The translations under genes and the position numbers were made by a program. The notes under the pieces were generated by a model. The model did no database searches. It saw only the letters and a list, made by a program, of their open reading frames with translations, and had not been told where the DNA came from. Below are positions 9,614 to 18,378 of a stretch of 64,000 nt of DNA, in pieces. Location of the stretch: contig NZ_LQIU01000002.1 of NCBI RefSeq assembly GCF_001499995.1, positions 1 to 64,000 on the forward strand. Direction: 5' to 3'. The DNA is from Mycobacterium sp. IS-1496. GTDB lineage: Bacteria > Actinomycetota > Actinomycetes > Mycobacteriales > Mycobacteriaceae. Positions within the stretch are counted from its first letter, which is position 1. Every line of letters starts with the position of its first letter.

Positions 9614-11442
9614 CCCCCGCGGGCTCGACCGACGACGCCGTCCGGGCGTTCCTCGCCGGGCACACGCCTTTTCAGTCGATGCCCGACGAGGAACTCGACC
9701 GGCTCGCCGAGTGCGCCCGCGTCGAGGAGTTCCCCCAGGGCGCAGTGGTCGCCGACTACGCCAGCCGGATCCCGGACGACGTGTGGATGGTGTTCGACGG
9801 GCAGGTCACCCTGCACACCAGCGTCGACGGCGCGCTGATCGACACCGTCGATCCGGGCGGGATCTTCGGATACACCCCGATGCTGGTGGGCGGCGGGATG
9901 CAGTTCCAGGCGCGTACCGCCTTGCGCAGCAGACTGATTCGGCTCCCTTCCGGGCTGGTGCGCTCGCAGTTCGCCAGCCCGGCCGGGCTGGCGTTCCTGG
10001 CGTCGTCGGCGTGGAACGCGACCACGGCCGCGCGCCCGCCCGGCACATCGGCCGGTCAGGCGGTCGGCGAGATGGTGGCCGGGGACGTCCTGACCGTCGA
10101 CCCGCACACCGCCGTGCGCGAGGCCGTCACCCAGATGACCCGCCACCGCGTGTCGTACGCCCTGATCCGGCTGCCCGACGGGGGCCTGGGCATCTTCACC
10201 GACCGGGATCTGAGGACCCGGGTCGTCGCGGCGGGCCTGCCCGTCGACGTGGAGATCAGTCGCGTGATGAGCGCCCCCGCGCGCACGGTCACCGCCGACC
10301 TGACCGCCGAGACGGTGCTCATGGAGATGCTCGAAAGCGGTGTGCGGCACATGCCGGTGCTGACCGGCCGCGGTGAGGTGGTCGGCGTGCTCGAGGACGC
10401 CGACCTGCTCGCGGCCTCGGCGCGGCAGAGTTTCCTGCTGCGCCGGGCGATCGGCTCCGCAGGGGACGCCCGCGAGTTGCAGCGCGCCGGGCAGCGGGTC
10501 CGGCGCATCGCGGGTGACCTGTTCCGCAACGGGACCAAGGCGTCGGCGGCCAGTGCGATCCTGTCCGTCGTCGTCGACAGCCTGGTACGCCGCGCGCTCG
10601 AGATCGCCCTGACCGAATCCGGGCGCGCGGTCGACGGTTTCGCGTGGCTCACGCTCGGCAGTGTCGCGAGACGGGAAGCGATGCCGTCCTCCGACGTGGA
10701 CAGCGCGCTGTCGTGGCGTGACGAAACTTCCTGTGACGCAGCGGAACTACGAGAGATCGCGGCCCGCACCCACGCGATCATCGACGGCTGCGGGCTGCCG
10801 TCGGACACCAACGGCGCCGTCGCCACCCAACCCGGGTTCTCCCGGTCGGCCTCGCAGTGGTCGGCCGCGGCGCAGGGCTGGCTGGACCATCCGCTGCGCG
10901 ACCGCGGCCTGATCATGTCGTCACTGATGATCGACGCCCGTGTGGTCTGGGGTGACGCGGCGCTGCACACCGTGCCGACCGCGTACCGCCGGCTGCGGGA
11001 CCACCCCGAAGCGCTGCGGCTGCAACTGCTCGACGCCTTGTCTGGCCGGGTGCGCACCCGGTCGCTGCGTGACGTGCTCGCCCGCCGCGGCGGCACCTTC
11101 GACCTCAAGAGCCATGCCGTCACGCCGATCGTCAACCTGGCCAGGTGGGGTGGGCTGACGGCGGGCGTGACGGCTGCGACCACACCGGCGCGGTTGGCGG
11201 CCGCGGCGCAGGCGCGGGCCATCAGCAGCCAGGACGCCACCACCCTGCGTGACGTCTTTCTCATGCTGCAGCGCCTGCGCATGACCCACCAGGTCGATCA
11301 ACTCGCCGCCGGGCACACACCCGGAGACGTCATCACGATGTCGGAGCTGTCGCCGCTCAACCGGAGCCTGCTCAACGAAGGCCTGCGCGAGATCGCCGCC
11401 GTGCAGCGCCGGGTGCGCCAAACCGGCATCCCTCCGGTTTAG
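9610..11442 (+). CDS. cNMP-binding/CBS/DUF294 nucleotidyltransferase-like signalling protein
   Basis: 610-residue cytosolic protein with four regions. These are a cyclic-nucleotide-binding-like beta barrel (about 15-130), two CBS motifs (about 150-210 and 215-275), a DUF294 nucleotidyltransferase-like domain, and a helical DUF294 C-terminal domain (about 470-600). The nucleotidyltransferase motif GSVARREAMPSSDVDSALSW retains the GS...D-x-D pattern. Proteins of this architecture often sit beside transporters or oxidative pathways, but their reaction is not established. Here it is translationally coupled to the choline dehydrogenase (ATGA overlap), suggesting nucleotide- or adenylate-responsive control of betaine metabolism. 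No substrate is claimed. Confidence 0.8.
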   Translation: MTPAGSTDDAVRAFLAGHTPFQSMPDEELDRLAECARVEEFPQGAVVADYASRIPDDVWMVFDGQVTLHTSVDGALIDTVDPGGIFGYTPMLVGGGMQFQARTALRSRLIRLPSGLVRSQFASPAGLAFLASSAWNATTAARPPGTSAGQAVGEMVAGDVLTVDPHTAVREAVTQMTRHRVSYALIRLPDGGLGIFTDRDLRTRVVAAGLPVDVEISRVMSAPARTVTADLTAETVLMEMLESGVRHMPVLTGRGEVVGVLEDADLLAASARQSFLLRRAIGSAGDARELQRAGQRVRRIAGDLFRNGTKASAASAILSVVVDSLVRRALEIALTESGRAVDGFAWLTLGSVARREAMPSSDVDSALSWRDETSCDAAELREIAARTHAIIDGCGLPSDTNGAVATQPGFSRSASQWSAAAQGWLDHPLRDRGLIMSSLMIDARVVWGDAALHTVPTAYRRLRDHPEALRLQLLDALSGRVRTRSLRDVLARRGGTFDLKSHAVTPIVNLARWGGLTAGVTAATTPARLAAAAQARAISSQDATTLRDVFLMLQRLRMTHQVDQLAAGHTPGDVITMSELSPLNRSLLNEGLREIAAVQRRVRQTGIPPV

Positions 11443-11452
11443 GCTGGCGCCG
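11440..11452 (+). promoter_or_regulatory. Leaderless-type -10 element for the iclR gene
   Basis: TAGGCT at 11440-11445 fits the mycobacterial -10 consensus TANNNT and lies seven bases before ATG 11453. Transcription would then begin at the start codon itself. The TAG is also the stop codon of the DUF294 gene. The regulator could therefore be transcribed separately from the operon it may control. Confidence 0.45.
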
Positions 11453-12241
11453 ATGCCCAGGGATGACGACAGGCCGGCCGCGGCGGTGCAGTCCGTCGAC
11501 CGCGCGCTCGTCGTCCTCGAGATCCTCGCCAAGGCCGGTCAGGCCGGGGTCACCGAGATCGCTGCCGCGCTCGGCGTGCACAAGTCGACGGTCTCGCGGC
11601 TGATCGCGGTGCTGGAGTCACGCGGTTACGTCGAGCAGGTGTCCGGCCGGGGCAAGTACCGGCTCGGCTTCGCGATCGCCCGGCTGGCGCGGGCGAGCAG
11701 CGGCCACCTCGACCTGGGCCGGCTCAGTCAGGACGTGTGCGACGGCCTGACCGAGGCTCTCGGCGAGACGACGAACGTGGCGATCCTCGACGAGGATCGC
11801 AGTGTCAACATCGTCGAATCCATCGGCCCCGGCGAGATCACGCTGCGGACCTGGGTGGGGCAGAGCTGCCCCGCGCATGCGACGTCCAGCGGCAAGGTGC
11901 TGCTGGCCGGGCTCGACCCCGCCGAGGTGCGGGCACGGCTGACCGAACCGCTGGCGTCGTTCACGCCCGCCACCATTGCGACGGTGGCGCAACTACTGAC
12001 CGAACTGGCCGAGGTCCGCGACCGCGGGTGGGCCAGCGTCACCGAGGAACTCGAGGTGGGCCTCAACGCGGTCGCAGCACCGGTTCGGGATGCGAACTCT
12101 CAGGTCGTCGCCGCGCTGAGTGTGTCGGGGCCGTCGTACCGGCTGGGTGAGGAGAAGTTCGGCGAGGTCGCCAAGCAGACCGTCGCCGCCGCCGACGCCG
12201 TCAGCCGGCGGTTGGGCTGGATCGACCCCGACACGGTGTGA
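11453..12241 (+). CDS. IclR-family transcriptional regulator
   Basis: 262-residue regulator with an N-terminal winged helix-turn-helix (about residues 12-75, including KAGQAGVTEIAAALGVHKSTVSRLIAVLE) joined to an IclR effector-binding domain (about 85-255; compare GQSCPAHATSSGKVLLAGL and the C-terminal AAPVRDANSQVVAALSVSGP). It closes the choline/betaine cluster on the same strand and is the only DNA-binding regulator there, so it is the likely local regulator. A TANNNT box seven bases before ATG suggests a leaderless transcript. Ligand and polarity of control are unknown. Confidence 0.88.
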   Translation: MPRDDDRPAAAVQSVDRALVVLEILAKAGQAGVTEIAAALGVHKSTVSRLIAVLESRGYVEQVSGRGKYRLGFAIARLARASSGHLDLGRLSQDVCDGLTEALGETTNVAILDEDRSVNIVESIGPGEITLRTWVGQSCPAHATSSGKVLLAGLDPAEVRARLTEPLASFTPATIATVAQLLTELAEVRDRGWASVTEELEVGLNAVAAPVRDANSQVVAALSVSGPSYRLGEEKFGEVAKQTVAAADAVSRRLGWIDPDTV

Positions 12242-12315
12242 CAGATCGACCCGTCGATGTCACGTCGACGGCGCGTCATCGGGCGCCTTGCCTGCCGAGA
12301 CCGGGGACAAACCCG

Positions 12316-12328
12316 TAAGCTCGATGAG
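12316..12328 (+). promoter_or_regulatory. Leaderless-type -10 element for pafA
   Basis: TAAGCT at 12316-12321 is followed by seven bases and then GTG 12329. The same hexamer with the same spacing precedes pafB (19943-19955). The spacing predicts a leaderless mRNA. The 87 bases between iclR and pafA show no convincing T-tailed terminator. Confidence 0.45.
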
Positions 12329-13687
12329 GTGCAGCGACGAATCATGGGGATCGAGACCGAATTCGGTGTGACCTGCACGTTCCATGGCCACCGCCGGTTG
12401 AGTCCGGACGAGGTCGCCCGGTATCTGTTCCGGCGGGTGGTGTCGTGGGGCCGCAGTTCGAACGTCTTTCTGCGCAATGGCGCGCGGTTGTATCTCGACG
12501 TCGGGTCCCACCCGGAGTACGCCACCGCCGAATGCGACAACCTGATCCAGTTGGTCACCCACGACCGGGCCGGCGAGCGGGTGCTCGAAGACCTGCTCAT
12601 CGACGCCGAGCAGCGGTTGGCCGACGAGGGCATCGGCGGCGACATCTATCTGTTCAAGAACAACACCGACTCGGCGGGCAACTCCTACGGCTGCCACGAG
12701 AACTACCTGATCGTCCGTGCCGGGGAGTTCTCCCGGATCTCCGATGTCCTGCTGCCCTTCCTGGTCACCCGTCAGTTGATCTGCGGTGCGGGCAAGGTGC
12801 TGCAGACACCCAAGGCGGCGACGTTCTGCCTCAGTCAGCGCGCCGAGCACATCTGGGAGGGCGTCTCGTCGGCGACCACCCGGTCCCGGCCGATCATCAA
12901 CACCCGCGACGAACCGCACGCCGACGCCGAGAAGTACCGCCGGCTGCACGTGATCGTCGGCGACTCGAACATGTGCGAGTCCACCACCATGCTGAAGGTG
13001 GGCACCGCCTCGTTGGTGCTGGAGATGATCGAGGCGGGGGTCCCATTCCGCGACTTCTCGCTGGACAACCCGATCCGGGCCATCCGCGAGGTCAGCCACG
13101 ACCTGACGGGGCGTCGGCCGGTGCGGCTGGCCGGCGGGCGGCAGGCCAGCGCGCTCGACATCCAGCGCGAGTACTACTCGCGCGCGGTCGACTACCTGCA
13201 GACCCGGGAGCCGAACTCGCAGATCGAGCAGGTCGTGGACCTGTGGGGCCGCCAGCTCGACGCGGTGGAGAGCCAGGACTTCGCGAAGGTCGACACCGAG
13301 ATCGACTGGGTGATCAAGCGCAAGCTGTTCCAGCGCTACCAGGACCGCTACAACATGGAGCTGTCCGACCCGAAGATCAGTCAACTCGACCTGGCCTACC
13401 ACGACATCAAGCGCGGTCGCGGGGTCTTCGACTTGTTGCAGCGCAAGGGCCTGGCCGCGCGTATCACCACCGACGAGGACATCGACGCCGCCGTCGACAC
13501 ACCGCCGCAGACCACGCGCGCGAAGCTGCGCGGTGAGTTCATCAGCGCCGCACAGGAAGCCGGCCGGGACTTCACGGTCGACTGGGTGCACCTGAAGCTC
13601 AACGACCAGGCGCAGCGCACGGTCCTGTGCAAGGACCCCTTTCGCTCGGTCGACGAGCGCGTCAAGCGGCTCATCGCCAGCATGTAG
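12329..13687 (+). CDS. pafA: Pup--protein ligase (proteasome accessory factor A)
   Basis: Ligates prokaryotic ubiquitin-like protein (Pup) to lysines of target proteins using ATP, marking them for the mycobacterial proteasome. From GTG 12329 the protein is 452 residues, which I recall as the length of M. tuberculosis PafA. It opens [20 protein letters not shown]; the GIETEFG motif carries a metal-binding Glu of this glutamine-synthetase-like fold. The longer open frame upstream encodes basic sequence absent from PafA. In M. tuberculosis pafA, pafB and pafC are adjacent; here about 6.3 kb separates pafA from pafB. The pup-prcBA and dop genes are not in this window. Confidence 0.97.
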   Translation: MQRRIMGIETEFGVTCTFHGHRRLSPDEVARYLFRRVVSWGRSSNVFLRNGARLYLDVGSHPEYATAECDNLIQLVTHDRAGERVLEDLLIDAEQRLADEGIGGDIYLFKNNTDSAGNSYGCHENYLIVRAGEFSRISDVLLPFLVTRQLICGAGKVLQTPKAATFCLSQRAEHIWEGVSSATTRSRPIINTRDEPHADAEKYRRLHVIVGDSNMCESTTMLKVGTASLVLEMIEAGVPFRDFSLDNPIRAIREVSHDLTGRRPVRLAGGRQASALDIQREYYSRAVDYLQTREPNSQIEQVVDLWGRQLDAVESQDFAKVDTEIDWVIKRKLFQRYQDRYNMELSDPKISQLDLAYHDIKRGRGVFDLLQRKGLAARITTDEDIDAAVDTPPQTTRAKLRGEFISAAQEAGRDFTVDWVHLKLNDQAQRTVLCKDPFRSVDERVKRLIASM

Positions 13688-13693
13688 TCCCCG

Positions 13694-13724
13694 CCCCACT
13701 GACGCTGAATTTCGTGCGGTGGGG
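13694..13724 (+). terminator. Hairpin after pafA
   Basis: CCCCAC (13694-13699) pairs with GTGGGG (13719-13724), with ACG/CGT pairing inside the 19-base loop. It begins seven bases after the pafA stop. There is no T-run, so any terminator role would be of the tail-less kind. The rest of the 188-base gap to the next gene holds a TAACAT -10-like box at 13741-13746 and no supported ORF. Confidence 0.3.
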
Positions 13725-13875
13725 TCGAGCCGTGCTCAGGTAACATTTGCTGGACGATTCGTGAACGGGTGGCCGAGACGTGTCCCGAGGCAGATGAGGG
13801 TTTGATCTTGTCGGCGAAGCACTTGCTGGGCGGTTCGACGGCAGGGCTTCGCGCACTGGGTGAGTGGGGGTGGCG

Positions 13876-14712
13876 ATGACCGAGTTGAGAGTCAACACCG
13901 GCGAGCTGGCTAACGGGGGGAACGGTCTGGTCAGCGGCGCACAGGCCATCCCGGAGCCGTTGCAACCGCTGGTGACCACGGGCACGGATGCGCTCTCACT
14001 CGCACTGACCGCGCGGACGAACGAGGTCGAGCTGCCGCTGATCGAGGGCATGCCCAAGACGAAGGCCGAAGCGCTCGCGACGGCGGAGAACATCATCCGA
14101 GCCGCAGCGCTCTACGAGCAGAGCGATCAACAGATCGCTGACCAGGTGCGCAAGGCGCTCGCGGAACTGGACGGCGCTCGAGCTGCGGGCGGTGGCGGGG
14201 GTGCTGCGGGCGGTGGCGCCGGTGCCGGTGCTGTCGGAGCTGCGACCGGCGGCGTCGGCGGGGGAGCCACGGGTGCCGCGGGCGCGGGCCAGGACATGGG
14301 TCAGATGGGCCAGATGATGGGCATGCCGATGCAGTTGGCGCAGCAGGCCGCTCAGATACCGATGCAGCTCGCCGGGATGGCGATGCAGATTCCGCAGGGG
14401 ATCATGCAGGGCGTTCAGAGCGGAATGCAGCAGGTCGGCCAGATGACGAGCCAGTTCGGTGAGATGGGCGGCGCCGAGAAGGACGAGAAGGCAAAGCTCG
14501 AAGAGGAACTCCGCGAGAAGGAAGAAGCGCCGGCCGAAGAGGGGGAGCCGGAGGGTGCGGCACCCGCCGAGGGGGCAGGGGAGCGTGCGCCCGAATATGC
14601 CCCGCGGCACGCGGCTCCGGAGACGCCTCAAGCGGATGCCGCGCCGGAGGCCCCGCCGCCCCGGCCGAAGCCCGCGCCCACCAGGCCTGCTGATTCGTCG
14701 ATTGTGTTGTGA
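13876..14712 (+). CDS. Type VII secretion substrate-like protein with YxxxD motif
   Basis: 278-residue protein of unknown function, first of a three-gene cassette. Residues 1-100 look like a helical hairpin of the DUF2580/Esp kind and end with Y80-E-Q-S-D84, which fits the YxxxD/E export signal of mycobacterial ESX substrates. A Gly/Ala-rich spacer follows, then a Met/Gln-rich amphipathic stretch (about 135-195; MGQMGQMMGMPMQLAQQ), then a charged Glu/Lys coiled-coil-like segment and an Ala/Pro-rich tail. ATG 13876 is preferred over GTG 13864 because GGGGGTGG sits just before it. The family assignment is by pattern only. Confidence 0.7.
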   Translation: MTELRVNTGELANGGNGLVSGAQAIPEPLQPLVTTGTDALSLALTARTNEVELPLIEGMPKTKAEALATAENIIRAAALYEQSDQQIADQVRKALAELDGARAAGGGGGAAGGGAGAGAVGAATGGVGGGATGAAGAGQDMGQMGQMMGMPMQLAQQAAQIPMQLAGMAMQIPQGIMQGVQSGMQQVGQMTSQFGEMGGAEKDEKAKLEEELREKEEAPAEEGEPEGAAPAEGAGERAPEYAPRHAAPETPQADAAPEAPPPRPKPAPTRPADSSIVL

Positions 14713-14743
14713 CTGTGGGTGTTTCTGACGCGAAGGTGCGCAT

Positions 14744-15931
14744 ATGAGTCTGCCTCCCCCTCCGAATCCGTACGGTGGCCAGCCGCCCTATGGCGGCCAG
14801 CCGCAGTTCGGAGGTCAGCCGCAGTGGGGTGGTCAGCAACCGGGTGCGGGTGAGGGGCAGTTCAGCGGACCGCCGCCGTGGGGCCCTCCGCCGCAGCAAC
14901 CGCAGTGGGGCGGTCCGCCGCCCGGTCCGCCACCGCAGAGGGGCGGCAACGGGAAGTGGATTCTGGGCGGCGTCATCGTGTTGCTGGTCGTCGCGCTGGC
15001 GGTGACGCTGACGATCTTGGTGACGCGCGACGGTTCCGATGGGAATTCGCCGACGCCGCCGGGGGACGGGCAGGCGTCGGAGTTCGCGAGTGCGAACGAC
15101 ACCGGACCGGTCAACATCATCACCGAGGATCCGACGTGTGATGCGTGGGGGCGGGTGTCCCGGGACTACAGCCAATCCACAGAAGCCGCTGGGTGGGCGG
15201 CTCGTAACGCCGCGGTCCCTGCTTCTGGATGGACCCCCGAACAGCGTGCAATGTACGAGTCTGTTGGCGAATCGATGATGGACGCTTCAAACAAGGTCGA
15301 GAACCTCGTGAAGCTGACCACTCACCGTGCAATGCGCGAGCTTTATCAGCAATTTCGCGCTTACTCACGTAGCTTCGTCGGCCGCATACCGTCCTATGAG
15401 CCGAAAGACGACGATCTTGCCGTAGTCGTCGACAACTTAGCGTCCGGTCTCGCCATGATTTGCTCCGCCGCCGATTACGGTTCGGCGCAGGCGGTCTCAC
15501 CGCTTGTCCAAGCCGCTCCCGATCCCTCCAATACGCCATCGTTGCCGGTCGATGCGTCAGAAGATTACCAGTTCCTCAGCGCTTCCAGTCCCTCGTGCAG
15601 TGCCTGGGATGCCGCAGCGAAGGGCTTTTCCTTGGCTGTCCGGGATTGGCGGGAGATAGATGCGAATATTGCTGCGGTTGACTGGACGCCGAACCAACGT
15701 CGGGTAATAGACGAGACTATTCCCGTCATGATGTCGAATGCAGACACGCTGGTTCGATTGGGCGGCACTAGCGAAAATGCGGTTTTCGAAGACTTCGCTT
15801 ATCTCGCGGCGCAGTACCGTCGCGGTTACGCAGCCGCCTTGCCCGACTACACCAGCGCTGACAACTATCTCTCGGCCGCGTCAACATATGTTGTCAATGC
15901 GGTGTTGTGGGCGTGCAAGGCGGCGCAATGA
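14744..15931 (+). CDS. Proline-rich single-pass membrane protein with duplicated outer domain
   Basis: 395 residues, function unknown. The N-terminal 65 residues are a Pro/Gly/Gln-rich cytosolic region with GGQPxxGG repeats. A single membrane segment follows (about residues 69-90, WILGGVIVLLVVALAVTLTI). The outer part holds two related units of about 110 residues. Each begins with a Cys followed by x-A-W, has a central WTP-x-QR motif (WTPEQR, WTPNQR), and ends with a Cys near the C-terminus, suggesting one disulfide per unit. The last four bases overlap the next start (ATGA). From about 15130 base composition falls sharply, so the outer domain appears foreign relative to the N-terminal part. 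Confidence 0.72.
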   Translation: MSLPPPPNPYGGQPPYGGQPQFGGQPQWGGQQPGAGEGQFSGPPPWGPPPQQPQWGGPPPGPPPQRGGNGKWILGGVIVLLVVALAVTLTILVTRDGSDGNSPTPPGDGQASEFASANDTGPVNIITEDPTCDAWGRVSRDYSQSTEAAGWAARNAAVPASGWTPEQRAMYESVGESMMDASNKVENLVKLTTHRAMRELYQQFRAYSRSFVGRIPSYEPKDDDLAVVVDNLASGLAMICSAADYGSAQAVSPLVQAAPDPSNTPSLPVDASEDYQFLSASSPSCSAWDAAAKGFSLAVRDWREIDANIAAVDWTPNQRRVIDETIPVMMSNADTLVRLGGTSENAVFEDFAYLAAQYRRGYAAALPDYTSADNYLSAASTYVVNAVLWACKAAQ

Positions 15932-18225
15932 TTGGGCGAGCCGCATCCACGGAGAAGCCAACCGGCCACTACGCGGCTGAGATGACTGGCCCAGGTGCCT
16001 GGCCTGAGACCGATGAAAGCGTGTTTACTAACCGCGCGAGTTCGCTCCGTGAGACTCTCTCAAGTCTTGAAGGGGCACGCCAAAGTTGGGCGTCGAAACA
16101 AGCCGCCTTGTTTAATGGGATCCACATCTGGTCGGGTGGGGCGTCCGATAAGGCAGGAGCGCGGGTCTCGAAGAGCACTGGATCGATGGAACTTCACAAG
16201 CAACAATTGAGTGATGCGATCGCATGGTGTGATCGCGCCACAGAACACATCAGTGGAGCGAAGGAAGCTATCGGCGGGAACGTTCGGAGCGCTCAAGAAA
16301 CGATCGCAGAAATGGAGCGGACTGCTGCAGAGCAGAATAAGGACGCTACCTATGCGATTCGGTCACTCGTGAATGACAAATATATGGAGAACTTCAACAC
16401 CCTTAGCGATCTCGCTGAGAAGTTGGGTTACGAGCGCGGTGTTCCCCAAGCGCCTTATGACGAGGACGACCTAACGGATCCAACGAAAGACAACGGCGAA
16501 CATACCGTGAATGCCGTCTCGCATCTAACTAAGCCTGTGGACGGTGACCGGATCTCAGCTTCACTCCCTCAACCAGGGTCTGCGCTTACGCCACCAGCGC
16601 CGCAACCAGAAAAGGTTGTCGATCGGCAGTTCGTCTCAAACTCTGTGGCACAGGTCCCGAGAACTCAGGGCCCCACGCTGCAAGGCCGCGGAGGAGTCGA
16701 CGGTGAAGTTCTTACCTCTGCTGCATCCGGGCCCGCCCCGGTTGCGCCACCTACTCCGATCTCAGGTAAACCCCCTATCTCCGCGCCGCCTCCATCAATC
16801 AGTCCGCAAGCGCCGACTGTGCATTCCGGCTCCGCGCCATCCCCATCGCCTCTGGGCAGCGGGTCGTCTGCGCCCTCAGCGCCGAGCCTCGCCGGAGGCG
16901 GTGCCAGCGGTGCATCCGGACTCGGCGGCAGCAGCGGCGGCTCGTTGGGAGGCGACACGTCGAGCAGTCCGATCGGCGACAGCCCGTCCTCGGTGGGCGA
17001 CCAGCCAAGCGTCGACCCGACCCAGGGCGCCTCGGGTCCGACGTCCGGCTCCGGTGGACAGCAGCCCTACCAGCCGCCGCCGATCGCGGACAGGCTGTCG
17101 AATATCGGACCACCGATGCAACCGGCCTCCGCGCCGATAGCCCCACCGGCCGCGCCGGCGGAGGTTGCGCCGCCGGCTTCGCCTGCTCCCTCGAGTCCGG
17201 TGACAAGCCAAGCGGCCCACGCGCCGGTGGCCCCCGTAGCCCCGCCGTCTGCCGGCGGTGGTGTTCCGATGTCGGGCGGTCCGGCCATGCCTCCGCCACC
17301 CATGCCGTTGGGTCCGCCACCCACACCGTCGCCCGCCGCACCGGTCGTCCCTCCATCCGCCGCACCACCTCCGGTGGCTCCTTCAGCCTCGAGCGCAGGG
17401 TCGGTGGTCGGTGCACCCGCTCCCGTGCCGGTGTCGGCGGCTCGCGCTGAGCGCGATGCCATCACCAGCTCGATGCGTAGGCAGTCAACCGGTGACCCGG
17501 TGCAGGTCGCGCGGCGAGTCGCCGCGGCCCTAAATGCCTCCGAGACAATGGATTTCGGTTTCTTTTGGGCTACCGGGGTCACGAAGGACGGCACCATCCT
17601 CGTCGCAAACAGCTACGGCATCGGCTACATCCCAGAAGGGGTGAAGCTGCCCGAGGGCGTGAAGTTGGTCAGCGCCGACGAGTCGATCCCGATCGAGGAT
17701 CGCGCCAAGTGGGCGACATTCCCCATGCTCGCGCTGCACGGCTGGGCTCAGCACCACGACGTCCCGCTGCGTGCCGTGGTCGCGACGGCCGAGCAGTTCG
17801 ACGGCTTCGATCCGGGGGCGGCGCGCGTCATCCTCAAACCCGATGACATCCCGGAGCGAGGCGACATGGCGGGCCGTTCCCGCCTTGAGGTCATCGCCCC
17901 CAGCGCCGCGCGCCAACTCGACTCAGTCGGCGACCCGATGCTCGGTGAACTCCTGCCACCTGCACCCGCGGACGCGACCCCTCCCGCCGACAAATCGATG
18001 ATGCTGTGGTTCGACGTGATGAAGCCGCTGATGAGCACGTCAGCGGATCGCGGACCTGCGCATCTGGAAGCGATGGTCACTTACGCGAACCACGCGCAGG
18101 AGCTTGCTCTGCACAGAGCGCAGACAGCCGCAGATGCCCCGGCGCAACGGGCAGCCATCGCCGACTGGGTCTACTGGCAGCACATCAGCGTGATGAGCAG
18201 CGACGCCATCGTCGTCAAGCAGTAG
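15928..18225 (+). CDS. Large WxG/proline-rich protein with Rv3899c/Rv2082-like C-terminal domain
   Basis: 765 residues. The N-terminal 200 residues are helical and contain W68-S-G70 in a WxG100-like setting followed by a long second helix. About residues 210-500 are a low-complexity Pro/Ala/Ser/Gly linker. The last 250 residues form a separate folded domain beginning near DAITSSMRRQSTGDPVQVARR, with blocks such as FWATGVTKDGTILVANSYG and FPMLALHGWAQHHDVPLRA. From memory this C-terminal domain resembles M. tuberculosis Rv3899c/Rv2082, proteins of unknown function; this needs an alignment. ATG 15928, coupled to the preceding stop, is preferred over GTG 15907. The first 750 bases have low G+C and rare codons. 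Confidence 0.7.
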   Translation: MIGRAASTEKPTGHYAAEMTGPGAWPETDESVFTNRASSLRETLSSLEGARQSWASKQAALFNGIHIWSGGASDKAGARVSKSTGSMELHKQQLSDAIAWCDRATEHISGAKEAIGGNVRSAQETIAEMERTAAEQNKDATYAIRSLVNDKYMENFNTLSDLAEKLGYERGVPQAPYDEDDLTDPTKDNGEHTVNAVSHLTKPVDGDRISASLPQPGSALTPPAPQPEKVVDRQFVSNSVAQVPRTQGPTLQGRGGVDGEVLTSAASGPAPVAPPTPISGKPPISAPPPSISPQAPTVHSGSAPSPSPLGSGSSAPSAPSLAGGGASGASGLGGSSGGSLGGDTSSSPIGDSPSSVGDQPSVDPTQGASGPTSGSGGQQPYQPPPIADRLSNIGPPMQPASAPIAPPAAPAEVAPPASPAPSSPVTSQAAHAPVAPVAPPSAGGGVPMSGGPAMPPPPMPLGPPPTPSPAAPVVPPSAAPPPVAPSASSAGSVVGAPAPVPVSAARAERDAITSSMRRQSTGDPVQVARRVAAALNASETMDFGFFWATGVTKDGTILVANSYGIGYIPEGVKLPEGVKLVSADESIPIEDRAKWATFPMLALHGWAQHHDVPLRAVVATAEQFDGFDPGAARVILKPDDIPERGDMAGRSRLEVIAPSAARQLDSVGDPMLGELLPPAPADATPPADKSMMLWFDVMKPLMSTSADRGPAHLEAMVTYANHAQELALHRAQTAADAPAQRAAIADWVYWQHISVMSSDAIVVKQ

Positions 18226-18378
18226 GCGGGGCAATTCGTCGATGCGCGGTTGGGACTGACATGGCGATGGCGAACGTTCGCGTCGGGTAGCGGCACTGCG
18301 GCGTGTCGAGTACGTGGCGTTGGAGACGGGGAAAGTGCGGGGCCCGGAATTGTCAGACCCCTCTGCTTTTATGGGGTC

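Noticed and set aside
12257..12328. N-terminal extension of PafA from 12257
   Set aside because: The extra residues are basic and unlike PafA; GTG 12329 gives exactly the expected family length.
18226..18378. Promoter with TTGTCA -35 before the HNH gene
   Set aside because: TTGTCA is present at 18350-18355, but no TANNNT box occurs at a suitable distance before the start codon.
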